Assembly: GCA_033807695.1 (NCBI GenBank) | Contig: CM066303.1 | Span: 62,001-126,000, forward strand | Reading direction: 5' to 3' | Origin: Daedaleopsis sinensis | Lineage: Eukaryota; Basidiomycota; Agaricomycetes; Polyporales; Polyporaceae | DNA length: 64,000 nt | Part shown: piece by piece, positions 23,163 to 31,941 of the stretch | Layout of the letters: the number at the start of each line of letters is the position of its first letter | How positions within the stretch are numbered: position 1 is the first letter of the stretch | The notes under the pieces: generated by a model | The model's input: only the letters and a program-made list of their open reading frames with translations | Told to the model about the DNA's origin: nothing | Databases searched by the model: none | Made by a program: the position numbers and the translations under genes

Positions 23163-23442
23163 TGATACGCCCTTGGCTAGGACGAAGGCAGACTAGAGTT
23201 GGGTGACAATGTACCAATCCGAAGCTGGGGACTCTACCCCAGCATCCAGTGGCTTTTATATTGTAGAGGCCTGTCTACGAGAACAATAACACATGTAGAA
23301 CAATAAGAACATGAGGCGTGCTACGGAAACCAAGCGGAAAGCACGGAGGCCCGTCGAGGGTCACAGGACAATAGCTAAGACAATAACGAATGAAACAGGG
23401 TGGGAACGAGGATGAGGCGAGGTAGAACATGTGCTCGTAACA
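23163..23442 (-). repeat. 3' LTR (280 bp)
   Basis: Starts TGATACGCCC and ends CTCGTAACA in + orientation. Identical on reading to 29575-29854. Confidence 0.97.
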
Positions 23443-23456
23443 TTACCCCCCCCTTT
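23443..23456 (-). other. Polypurine tract
   Basis: In element orientation AAAGGGGGGGGTAA lies directly before the 3' LTR, the expected place for plus-strand priming. Confidence 0.85.
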
Positions 23457-23478
23457 AGCATCGAGTCCTCGCGATGCC

Positions 23479-26400
23479 TCAGGAGAAAGCAAGTGCTCGT
23501 ACAAGTTGTGAGACTACAGGTTGTATACCGTCGGGGCATCTACTTTTCCATTGTTCGTATTTAAGAGTCCAGTAGTTCCAGTCATCAGTATCGTACACTA
23601 TCTGTCGATCGTCCTTGTCGTAAGTAGTAAGTAAAAACCGAGCATCCTGGCGAGCGGGTATCGTAACGTGATAGCGAGGGGCGTTGGGGGTAACCTTGTG
23701 GAACTCGGAGATGAGCTTCTTCACGCGCTCGTCCTTGATCAGCATAGAACGTTCCACCCATTGTCGTTCAGATCGCGGTAGTCCAACCCATTGCACGAAG
23801 TACCAGAGCTTTTTCCGAAGGAACTTCGAATCAAGTATCTCCTCGACCTGCTTGTCGGAGTCGAGAATGTCCGGTAGGTTTAGGGCTGATTTGGTCTGAT
23901 TGGGGAACTCGGATGGGCGATAAGGAGTGAGGAGAACTTCGTTGAACACGTTGTGAAGTGCTTTCCACTTGGCCGGAAGTTTTAACCGATATGCACTGGC
24001 TCCAACCTTCTCGATGATTTGGAAGGGGCCGAAGCGCTTATCTTCGAACTTCTTCTTGGGTCGGTCTGTGCGAATGTGGAACGAGTCGAGCAGAACGAAG
24101 TCTCCGACCTTGTAGTCGTGAGCTTCTTTCCGATGTTTGTCGTAGTGGCGCTTCATCGCATCCTGGGCGACAGTGAGTGCCTCTGATGCCTGTTCCCCGA
24201 TGCGCTTCATCCGATCTGCGAACTGTATTGCAGATTCGTTGACCAGATCCTGCTTGGTCTCGACTCCGGTGAACGGGTGGTAACCGTGCGTCATGTAGAA
24301 GGGTGAGAACCCGGTCGACGAGTGTACCCGATTTCGATACGCGAACGCTGCCAGCGGGAGCCAGTGAACCCAGTCGTCTTGGCGGTGGTTGACAAAGATC
24401 CGGAGATATGTCTGGATCTCTTGGTTCATGCGTTCGGTTTGACCGTCGGTTTGGGGATGGAAAGCAGTGCTTGTGTTGGTCTTGACCCCTAACTTCCGGT
24501 ACAGCTCGGTGGTGAATGAGGAAGCGAGCGTGGGTCCTCGATCTGACCATACTCGTTCTGGAAGTCCGTGCTGGGCGTAGACATGTTCGATGAACAGATT
24601 GGCTTGTCCCTCTGAATCCAATGTCTTTGAGCATGGGATGGCTATGTAGTCCTTTGACTTCATGCATACAAAGACAAGGATTGCATCATGACCGTTGCAA
24701 AGAGGAAGATCTGTCATGTAGTCCATGGAGACGTACTGCCAGTTCCGAGTGGGGATGGGGTTCGGGTGTAGCGGCGCTGCACGCGGTTGACGATCAATCT
24801 TGACCCGTTGGCACGTGTGACAGCCAGCAACATACTTGCGTACGTCTTTGCGAATGGATGGCCACCAATAGGACCGCATGATCATGTCCTGCGTCTTTAC
24901 TGCACCCGGATGTCCGGCTGAGATCGAGTCATGATGTGCTGCGATTACACGACCGCGAAGTTCCGTGTGGTTTGGAACGACCAACTTCCCCCTCCTGTAG
25001 ATCAAGCCGTCCTCGGCTGATTCCAGGTCTTCTGATTGGCCTAGTTTCTCGACGATAGAGCGATCGTACAGAGACACATGTTTAAGGCACAAGTCGTGAA
25101 GCTCCGAAGCGCCGTCAACCGTATGCGTAGCATTGAACCAGTGCTCCGGCAACATGATGACGTCCTCCTGTGGCACTTCGGAGTCCATGTGATCAGCTCG
25201 ACGTGAGAGAGCATCCGGTTTCCCCATACTACGACCAGGCTTGTGTGACAAGGTGAAGTGGTAATTGGCGAGTTCTGTGTGCCATCGTGCTTGACGGGGG
25301 TTAAGCCGCTGCGGTTTGCGGAAGTATTCGAGATTCTTGTGATCATTATGAATCTCGAATGGTTGACGTGCACTCTGGAGGAAATGACGCCATTCCTGGA
25401 GTGCCAGCATTACCGCGAGCATTTCACGATCCCAGATCTCGTAGCCGCGCTGAGCGGGTGTCAGAGATTGTGACAGGAACGCGATTGGCTTCCATTGACC
25501 ATCTTGACACTGGGAAAGTTCTGCTCCGACAGCGTAGTTCGAAGCATCACATTCTACTCGGAAGGGATCTGTGTCATTTGGAATAGCTAACACCGGGGCG
25601 CTGGTGATGGCTTTCTTGATCCCTTCAAAAGCGAGCTGCTGTTCCGGACCCCACATCCATTCCGTTAGACCCGTGAGACGATTGAGCGGGCCGGCCGTTT
25701 TCGAAAAGTCCTTGATGAACCGTCGGTAGAAGTTGGCGAAGCCAAGGAAACTCTGGACGTCCCGTTTGCACGTGGGGACCGGCCAGTCGGTGACACCTCG
25801 GATCTTCCCTGGGTCCATGCGAATTTCCCCAGGGGAGATGATATGACCGAGATATTCTGTTTCCTGTGTTTCGAATTCGCACTTCTCGGGTTTACACGTG
25901 AGACGGTGTTCTCGAAGGATCTGTAGAACTTCCCGGACCGTTTTCCGGTGCTCTGCTAAGTCCATGGAGAGGATGATGATGTCGTCCAAGTACACAATGA
26001 CCTTTCCTGTCAGAATAAGATCTCGGAAGATCTCATTCATCATGGTCTGGAACGTGGCCGGGGAGTTCGTGAGTCCGAAGAACATGACGAGAGGTTCGTA
26101 CAGCCCACGATTAGTGATGAACGCGGCTTTCTCTTCGTCACCTTCTTTGATCCGGATATTGTTGTATCCCCAGCGAATGTCCAGCTTTGTGTAGTACTTG
26201 GCACCTTTGAGTCGATCAAGGAGTTCGGACATGAGTGGGAGTGGGTACACGTTTTTCTTAGTCATGCTGTTCAGCTTGCGATAGTCCTGGACTGGTCGCA
26301 GCTTCCCATCTTTCTTTTTGACAAAGAAGAACGGTGCTCCCCAGGGCGATTTAGAGGGTCGAATACGTCCAGTGCTCAATTGTTCCTCCAGGAAGACATC

Positions 26401-27345
26401 TAAGGCATCCTGCTCGTCTAGGGTCATGGGATAGATCTTTCCGCAGTACGGTTTCGCATCCTCGGTCAATTCAATCGCATGGTCATACGGCCTTCGTTCG
26501 GGAAGAGTAGAGAACGTTGATTCGTCAAAGACATCTCGGAAATCTCGATACTGCTCAGGGACTGTTTCCTCGAACGTTTTCTTGGCTTTGGCCGTATTCT
26601 GCTCGATAGCGATTTCCATTGCAACCGAGGTCTTCGCACGTACGTGGACGGTACGCGAGTCACACCATGACTTAGTGTTAACCATGAAAACACGCTCTCC
26701 GGGGTTCACGACATGCTGGCAGGTACTCGGGCAGCGACGGAAGTCAAGAATCTTAGACTTCCAATCGATCGTGGGATTATGGTGTTCGATCCACTCGTGG
26801 CCCAGGAAGACGTCCGACTTGCCGAGGTCTGTGACCAGGAATGGGATGCGCTCCCGGTGATCTCCGATCTGCAGGTCGACTTCGACATAGTGTGTGATCC
26901 GTCCCCCTATGTTTGGTGTCCCGTCGGCGTTGAAGACGTCGATAGGCTGGTCGAAAGGCTTAGGCGTGAGACCTGCTTTGAGGACGAAGTTTCGATGCAT
27001 ACACGATCCGGTGCAGCCGGTGTCGAGTAGCGCTTTGATGTCATAGGTGCGCAGGGTCTCGATGTTTGTGATCATGGCCGGGACGTCGAACTGCCGTTTT
27101 CCACCTGTGCCACGGACTGCTCGGAAGTACTTAGGCCCGTAGGGCATGATCGGGATGGCGTTAACTGGTTTGGATTTTGGTTCCTCCGCACAAGGATATT
27201 TTTCGATTTTTTTGTTATTTTTGGAAGAGGAATTAAGCACCGATTCACGTCGGCCGCGCTCCTTGCTAGGAGACGCCTCTTCGGTAGATGTGATAGATAC
27301 AGGAATAGGGTCCGATGACGATAACAGGGTGATAAAGGTAGGCAT
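23479..27345 (-). CDS. Pol polyprotein (PR-RT-RH-INT-chromodomain)
   Basis: A single uninterrupted frame of 1288 residues. The aspartic protease has LLDTGCTG (D108). Reverse transcriptase has PVQDYRKLN, YTKLDIRWGYNN (D389) and VYLDD (D454/D455). RNase H has RVECDASNYAVGA (D600). Integrase has a zinc region (HHDSISAGHPG ... CHTCQRVK) and a DDE triad: D875 in SMDYMTDL, D935 in WSDRGP, E971 in TDGQTERMNQ. A GPF/Y module (RFGPFQIIEKVGASAYRLKL) follows, then a chromodomain (VEEILDSKFLRKKLWYFVQW, near 1167-1215) that would steer integration toward marked chromatin. Every catalytic residue is present and there is no frameshift or stop. Pol has its own ATG, 84 nt after the gag stop and in another frame, so its expression needs more than simple read-through. 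Confidence 0.97.
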   Translation of the reverse strand: MPTFITLLSSSDPIPVSITSTEEASPSKERGRRESVLNSSSKNNKKIEKYPCAEEPKSKPVNAIPIMPYGPKYFRAVRGTGGKRQFDVPAMITNIETLRTYDIKALLDTGCTGSCMHRNFVLKAGLTPKPFDQPIDVFNADGTPNIGGRITHYVEVDLQIGDHRERIPFLVTDLGKSDVFLGHEWIEHHNPTIDWKSKILDFRRCPSTCQHVVNPGERVFMVNTKSWCDSRTVHVRAKTSVAMEIAIEQNTAKAKKTFEETVPEQYRDFRDVFDESTFSTLPERRPYDHAIELTEDAKPYCGKIYPMTLDEQDALDVFLEEQLSTGRIRPSKSPWGAPFFFVKKKDGKLRPVQDYRKLNSMTKKNVYPLPLMSELLDRLKGAKYYTKLDIRWGYNNIRIKEGDEEKAAFITNRGLYEPLVMFFGLTNSPATFQTMMNEIFRDLILTGKVIVYLDDIIILSMDLAEHRKTVREVLQILREHRLTCKPEKCEFETQETEYLGHIISPGEIRMDPGKIRGVTDWPVPTCKRDVQSFLGFANFYRRFIKDFSKTAGPLNRLTGLTEWMWGPEQQLAFEGIKKAITSAPVLAIPNDTDPFRVECDASNYAVGAELSQCQDGQWKPIAFLSQSLTPAQRGYEIWDREMLAVMLALQEWRHFLQSARQPFEIHNDHKNLEYFRKPQRLNPRQARWHTELANYHFTLSHKPGRSMGKPDALSRRADHMDSEVPQEDVIMLPEHWFNATHTVDGASELHDLCLKHVSLYDRSIVEKLGQSEDLESAEDGLIYRRGKLVVPNHTELRGRVIAAHHDSISAGHPGAVKTQDMIMRSYWWPSIRKDVRKYVAGCHTCQRVKIDRQPRAAPLHPNPIPTRNWQYVSMDYMTDLPLCNGHDAILVFVCMKSKDYIAIPCSKTLDSEGQANLFIEHVYAQHGLPERVWSDRGPTLASSFTTELYRKLGVKTNTSTAFHPQTDGQTERMNQEIQTYLRIFVNHRQDDWVHWLPLAAFAYRNRVHSSTGFSPFYMTHGYHPFTGVETKQDLVNESAIQFADRMKRIGEQASEALTVAQDAMKRHYDKHRKEAHDYKVGDFVLLDSFHIRTDRPKKKFEDKRFGPFQIIEKVGASAYRLKLPAKWKALHNVFNEVLLTPYRPSEFPNQTKSALNLPDILDSDKQVEEILDSKFLRKKLWYFVQWVGLPRSERQWVERSMLIKDERVKKLISEFHKVTPNAPRYHVTIPARQDARFLLTTYDKDDRQIVYDTDDWNYWTLKYEQWKSRCPDGIQPVVSQLVRALAFS

Positions 27346-27431
27346 AGTGGTGGGAGAGAGAATCGGTATCGTACAATCTGCGTTACTGGATTCGAGTACA
27401 TAAGAAAAGTCCGTATCAGATCTACGTGCGG

Positions 27432-28601
27432 CTAGAACTGATTGTCCTGAAAAACCGAAACAATGGGCTCGTTGCTCGAATCCGAAATGTCCTCCTGCTC
27501 CTGCTGCTCAGCTCCGATCTCCGGTACGACCTGTTCCATGAAGTCCTGCAGGTCCTCGACGATGTACTGCCGAATCTCATCTAAGAACGGCTCACGTTGA
27601 CCAGGAACTTCCCATCGACGCATGCGCTGCGCATCCGTGCCGGTGCGGTTCGGGACATGCCATCTATCTCCACACGTGCCCTTCTCCGACTGCTTGGCAC
27701 CACACTTCCGGCATGGTCTAGCGCGGAAGGTGTCGATGTCCATCGGCTGTCCTCGACCTCCGTAGACGGTACCGGTTCCAGTACGACGATCACTGGTTGG
27801 TTGAGCCTGATATACAGGCTGCTGCTGTGCGGGAGGTGCGTAGTACTGATAGCGCGCAGGTGGGGGTCCCGGCGGAGGAGCGTATGCCATAGGGGGCGCT
27901 GCGTAGTACTGAGGAGGTCGTGGAGCACGGGGAGGTGGTTGCTGCTGCTGTTGTTGCCGTGATCGTCCGTAAAGACGCTGATGAATGTGATGCTGTTTAG
28001 AGAGTGCCGTGATGCGATTTTTCCACTTGAGATAGGTGTCCGGCACGGTCTCGTTGGCGTAGATCATCTGCACGAGATCCATAGGCAGGGCGAGTTCCAG
28101 CTTGTGGCGCATGTACGGGGTGTCACGCTGCGTGTTCATGCCGGCACGTGTCGTTAAGTCCTCCCATTCTGCGAAGAAGTCCTCGGCCGTCTTGTTTCCC
28201 ATGCGAATGTGATCGAGGGTGCTGACCGCATCGTACTCGTCAGTAGGGGATTTGAAACGACTATCGAGCTTCGACCAGAACGTGTCCATGTCGGCGATCT
28301 TCGTAAGCCAGGTACCGTTCACAAAGTTGGTTTCCACAAAGTTCTTCTTCCAAGTCATCAGACGCGGGGACCGGATGTAGGAAAGAACGAGCCGGATTGC
28401 ATCATCTGTTCCCATACCGGCCACGTAGACCTGGAGTAGATACTTCCAGGCGTTATACGCGTCTGGGGATCCATCGAAGGGTTCTGGATCGGCGACTTTG
28501 GGCGCGGAGGCTCGGATGATGTGTTGGCGTTGGAAGAGGTTCGTGAAGAAGGTTTTCGCGTCTTGGTCGAGCGAGAACGCCGGTTGCGGTGCTGTCCCCA
28601 T
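27432..28601 (-). CDS. Gag polyprotein
   Basis: 389 residues. The N-terminal half is a retrotransposon Gag (capsid-like) domain: PFDGSPDAYNAWKYLLQVYV, FWSKLDSRF, TAEDFFAEWEDLTTRAGM and YMRHKLELALPMDLVQMIYA. A Gln/Pro/Tyr-rich linker follows. Near the C-terminus is an unusual zinc-knuckle-like motif after the spacer PMDIDTFRAR: CRKCGAKQSEKGTCGDRWH, with spacing C-x2-C-x8-C-x4-H instead of the standard C-x2-C-x4-H-x4-C. The last 60 residues are acidic. Gag packages the RNA and forms the particle. The upstream frame 28358-29128 overlaps its first 244 nt. Confidence 0.93.
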   Translation of the reverse strand: MGTAPQPAFSLDQDAKTFFTNLFQRQHIIRASAPKVADPEPFDGSPDAYNAWKYLLQVYVAGMGTDDAIRLVLSYIRSPRLMTWKKNFVETNFVNGTWLTKIADMDTFWSKLDSRFKSPTDEYDAVSTLDHIRMGNKTAEDFFAEWEDLTTRAGMNTQRDTPYMRHKLELALPMDLVQMIYANETVPDTYLKWKNRITALSKQHHIHQRLYGRSRQQQQQQPPPRAPRPPQYYAAPPMAYAPPPGPPPARYQYYAPPAQQQPVYQAQPTSDRRTGTGTVYGGRGQPMDIDTFRARPCRKCGAKQSEKGTCGDRWHVPNRTGTDAQRMRRWEVPGQREPFLDEIRQYIVEDLQDFMEQVVPEIGAEQQEQEDISDSSNEPIVSVFQDNQF

Positions 28602-29128
28602 TCTGGTATGAGGTTGGGATGAGGAGCTCGAAGAGGAGTGTTGGGTAGCTGTGCTGGACGACGAGGAAGAGGATACGGATCGGTTGGACGGGCCGGGAGC
28701 TCGAGCTTCTGGGAGAGGAAGGGCTTCTTGGAGTGGGGTGAGGTCGAAGGCGCTTCCCGCGAGGTGAGCGTCGACTTGCGCTTGAGTGGGAGTGAGAGAA
28801 CCGGAGTTGACTGCAGTTGGGGAAGTGACAAAGGACTCGATTGGTTGTGGTCGGGGGATAAGTCTGATCCTTGGACTGTCACCGGCGTACCAGATTGGCC
28901 GTTCGATGTCGTTATGTCGGTATGGGCAGGGAGTTTCTGAACACGAGAATCCGGTTTTTCTATCAATGAAGGAGAAGTCTCCCCACTCGTCGGTTGTCTT
29001 TCGTCTGTATTGTACGTGGAACCTCTCGGCGCACTTCGGCTTGGTGCCCTGCTCCGTGATGTTTCTTCGCGCGTGTGGTCACGCGCTTCGGTTTCGTACG
29101 AGAGGAGCAACGAGTCCCACTTGTCCAT
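28358..29128 (-). CDS. Upstream overlapping open frame of the retrotransposon
   Basis: 256 codons, starting 446 nt after the 5' LTR and ending inside gag in a different frame. The encoded product is rich in Ser, Pro, Thr and Arg, with a charged start (MDKWDSLLLSYETEARDH) and no recognisable domain. The part upstream of 28601 is not a shadow of gag, so it may be an N-terminal Gag extension joined by frameshift or splicing, or a separate small protein. It may also be chance, since the composition is low in complexity. Confidence 0.45.
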   Translation of the reverse strand: MDKWDSLLLSYETEARDHTREETSRSRAPSRSAPRGSTYNTDERQPTSGETSPSLIEKPDSRVQKLPAHTDITTSNGQSGTPVTVQGSDLSPDHNQSSPLSLPQLQSTPVLSLPLKRKSTLTSREAPSTSPHSKKPFLSQKLELPARPTDPYPLPRRPAQLPNTPLRAPHPNLIPEWGQHRNRRSRSTKTRKPSSRTSSNANTSSEPPRPKSPIQNPSMDPQTRITPGSIYSRSTWPVWEQMMQSGSFFPTSGPRV

Positions 29129-29562
29129 AAACTAAAGGAGAATGTGTAAATGTAAAGCAATCAAACACAGTCGAGATCACGAGGGCGTGTAAGGCCTGAC
29201 GCACACCTACAAACGTTCTTGCGAACGCCGGCGGTCGAAACTCGTGACTGCACAACCGATTTTACCGCGCCTGGCGAGGCGGAGTCTCTCGGACACGGTT
29301 GCCTAGAAGGCTGACTACCGCGTGTGTATGTAGGAAAGGGTAACACCGGAACGGAGCGTACGGATACGGAGACGTATAGTACGCAGAGGATCGAGGGTCT
29401 TGCTGCCGTGGGCTCGGCGCCCAGAGATCGAGGGTAGATGGGCGGGATGTGTGAAGGTCGGGGTGAAAGGGATGGTGGTGGGCGGGGTTGGTGGTGATGG
29501 AGGAGAGGTGGAGACGTACGGGGTAGTACTGATACAGCACGCCCGTAGTCGAGAAGAGTGGT
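29129..29562 (-). other. Retrotransposon leader (5' untranslated)
   Basis: About 430 nt between the primer-binding site and the first ATG at 29128. Only short frames are visible. Confidence 0.6.
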
Positions 29563-29573
29563 AGCTTCGGATT
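29563..29573 (-). other. Primer-binding site of the self-priming type
   Basis: In element orientation AATCCGAAGCT starts one base after the 5' LTR. It is the exact reverse complement of AGCTTCGGATT inside the LTR (+ strand 29628-29638), which lies about 34 nt after a TATA box, where transcription should begin. That pairing is the Tf1/sushi self-priming arrangement, in which the RNA's own 5' end replaces a tRNA. Confidence 0.8.
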
Positions 29574-29574
29574 A

Positions 29575-29854
29575 TGATACGCCCTTGGCTAGGACGAAGG
29601 CAGACTAGAGTTGGGTGACAATGTACCAATCCGAAGCTGGGGACTCTACCCCAGCATCCAGTGGCTTTTATATTGTAGAGGCCTGTCTACGAGAACAATA
29701 ACACATGTAGAACAATAAGAACATGAGGCGTGCTACGGAAACCAAGCGGAAAGCACGGAGGCCCGTCGAGGGTCACAGGACAATAGCTAAGACAATAACG
29801 AATGAAACAGGGTGGGAACGAGGATGAGGCGAGGTAGAACATGTGCTCGTAACA
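29575..29854 (-). repeat. 5' LTR (280 bp)
   Basis: Identical on reading to the 3' LTR. In element orientation it carries TATAAAAG, then a 6-bp hairpin CTGGGGTAGAGTCCCCAG, then AGCTTCGGATT. Confidence 0.97.
29665..29672 (-). promoter_or_regulatory. TATA box of the 5' LTR
   Basis: TATAAAAG on the - strand. Its first base is 34 nt upstream of AGCTTCGGATT, the predicted RNA 5' end. Confidence 0.75.
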
Positions 29855-29859
29855 GTTAA
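29855..29859. repeat. Target-site duplication GTTAA, right
   Basis: Exact partner of 23158-23162. Confidence 0.95.
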
Positions 29860-30248
29860 ACTTGCTGTCAGAAAACCGGAGGCGCCCACGGTACTTCACG
29901 CTCCCCACGCCACAACGTGAGATGCCTCTAGCGCTTAACGAGGCTTGCACAAACTCGAACGGAACATGTCGTATTTCGTCGTCCAATCCTGCTAGTATAT
30001 GATCTGCTGGACTACTATCACCTCGTGCTGACCTATTGCTGTTCTATAGAGACTATCCGAAGCTCAATCATGGTTCTTGCTAGGACTGCAAGCAAGCCTG
30101 TCGTACATGAGCTACTCTAGGTTAGTGTTGTCGTGCTCCAGTTTGCGCCCGTAATCACCCCCGAAGAGACTGCACCGAAGCTGATCAACGTCCGGTACTC
30201 GCTACTAAGCCCAGCGATGTACGTTCTCCCGTCCGGTTCTCTGTCACT
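29860..30248. repeat. Segmental repeat, copy C, right half, then unresolved sequence
   Basis: 29862-30005 matches 15793-15960 (GGAGGCGCC, CCCACGCCACAACG, GCGCTTAACG in both), so the LTR element split one continuous block. After 30005 the match to copy A is lost and nothing is recognised. Confidence 0.6.
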
Positions 30249-31004
30249 TTGCTGGACACTCGCTCGGCGGATGAAGCGGCAAGCATCTCTCCAGTTCACG
30301 GAACGATGCGCGATGTTCTCAAGTCGTCTCGCCAGGAGATAGCAGAGGCAGGAGACGATCTGGGTAGAGCTGCCATCGCCGCTCGTACGCTTGCTCGGGT
30401 ACGTCCTCTCATCACTGTCTCCAATCGCGTGTGCAGGACCGATTGCAGGTTTCACCGCGAGGTTCCACGTCCTCTCGTCAAGCAGACCCACAGGCCGTCC
30501 ATCAAGCGGCATCTGCAGCGGGAAGACATGCATCAAGCACTCTCAAGCACTCTCGATCAAGAGCTGAGGGTGTGTCATTCTCTTCGTCACGCGGGACGGG
30601 CTGACATACCCGCTTGCAGACATCTATACAGATATACAGATTCGCATCCTCAAGCAGGTTTTCGTGGCGGCAGATGGCACCGCCGCTATCCTGGAGTCGA
30701 TCGCCCAGCAGCACGCGGCGAACTCGCCACCGCCGGGTGGGCTGCTGCTCACCGACCACCGCTGAGCGGACGTCGATGGACGCCCACGTTCTCGCGCAGC
30801 TGCAGAGAGAGATGGCAGGCAGAGCGAGCGGAACAGGATGCATGACGTTGTGGACCTGCAGCAGCTCCTGCAGGTCAAGCGGAATGAGATGCCCGAGGCA
30901 ATCCAGACCCTGCAGCGTGCGCTCGGAAAGAGGATAGGGACACTGTCCTGGCCGCGACTACGGCTGTGGCCGCGAAGGAGGCCGTGTACCCGCAGAATTA
31001 TGGA
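30249..31004 (+). pseudogene. Decayed gene of unknown function with helical segments
   Basis: Reads as exons: MRDVLKSSRQEIAEAGDDLG ending at a donor at 30399, an intron to the acceptor GCAG at 30434, another exon to a donor at about 30569, then IYTDIQIRILKQVFVAADGT and LESIAQQHAANS. After a stop at 30763, other frames continue sensibly (MDAHVLAQLQREMAGRASG, VVDLQQLLQVKRNEMPEAIQ, AATTAVAAKEAVYPQNYG). Three frame changes in 250 bp indicate decay. The amphipathic segments suggest a helical protein. Family not recognised. Confidence 0.35.
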
Positions 31005-31240
31005 CACCCTTCCGTTAGCGTTGGGCTTTTCCGGACGATCTGGGACTCTCTATTGACCCATCTCGAAGCCCTGGTAATCGATCTTGAACAACTAGCCGTA
31101 GAAGGTGAGATGAGTGACTTGCCGTCGGTTGCGAGCTTACGCTCAGTGCTGACCGTCCTCGTCGTGAATCCTGAATGATCGGCACCTCAAATGCTAACCG
31201 TAGCACTTGACAAGTGCAGCAACCTCTCTAAGCTCATCCC
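31005..31240 (+). pseudogene. Internal F-box-gene fragment, inverted
   Basis: GLFRTIWDSLLTHLEALVID and SLRSVLTVLVVNPE closely match exon 2 of the F-box gene at 32316-32537, but on the opposite strand. Both copies share the TGA after VVNP and the following GATCGGCACCTCAAA, then TTGACAAGTGCAGCAACCTC, so an intron is likely there. Similarity ends sharply near 31,240. It is fused to the decayed gene on its left. Confidence 0.6.
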
Positions 31241-31941
31241 TCGGAGTCCCTGATCTGTCCGCAATTGACCCGTCTTCACCCAGTTGTTCAAGCACTGTAT
31301 GCCGTCTGTTCTACAGACGCTACTTCTTGTCAACCCGTCAAGTTCGATCGTATCAGGATCAACACAACCCACGTACCGACACATCGTATAGTCATTTCTC
31401 ACCTGACCGTTCTATCCTGGCACCCCGTCGACGAGGAGTTCCCGACGGCTAATCGCACGACAGCTAATCAGCAGACCCCCCGCTCAAACCCATCCTACCA
31501 TAGTAAGTCCAACACTCCGATCATCGACTGTTGTATCTCACGAAGCTAGCGATTGAGCCTTCAACTCGGTCACTAAGCTCGTTTTCTTAGATCATGGTCT
31601 ACACGGCCACCAGAGTCCCTTATGTCACGACAGATCTCGTCAACGACAGCCTTACGAGAGCGCCATCGGTACTGCCAAGTATGACTTCCTACCTACTAGT
31701 GTATCTGTCAACTGCCTCAGCCTCCGGTCTTGCGGTTCAGCCGGTTGACTCTTCCATGCGCCGCCGCCTCGTCCGAGTCGTTGATCAAATCAACACAGAA
31801 AGCCGTCACGCGGGCCTCTTCTGCTCCTCGTCAGAGGCCCATGATCGTGCTTGTAGGTCTAGCTTGACTGTGTGTTGTCTGAAGTGGGTTTACCAATCAA
31901 AAGCTACGCATGAAAAAGTAAATACACGCTTACCTATTCGA
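31241..31941 (+). other. Unresolved; possible exon at 31594-31965
   Basis: The frame beginning at 31594 (MVYTATRVPYVTTDLVNDSL) runs 123 codons. Its section RRRLVRVVDQINTESRHAGL matches DNA at about 16600-16650. The preceding stretch 31330-31500 reads KFDRIRINTTHVPTHRIVIS, which looks coding. No family is recognised, and the frame overlaps the end of the F-box gene on the other strand. Confidence 0.3.

Larger units (their letters stand above)
23163..29854 (-). mobile_element. Complete Ty3/gypsy chromovirus-type LTR retrotransposon (6692 bp)
   Basis: The element reads right to left. In order it has the 5' LTR (29854-29575), a primer-binding site (29573-29563), an upstream open frame, gag, pol, a purine tract, and the 3' LTR (23442-23163). 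Both LTRs are 280 bp, begin TG and end CA, and look identical base for base. The target duplication is GTTAA on both sides. Pol has protease, reverse transcriptase, RNase H, integrase and a chromodomain in that order, which defines chromoviruses. The primer site is complementary to the predicted 5' end of the element's own RNA, the self-priming trait of Tf1/sushi-like elements. It sits inside an older repeat (copy C). All signals point to a recent, possibly still autonomous insertion. Confidence 0.97.
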
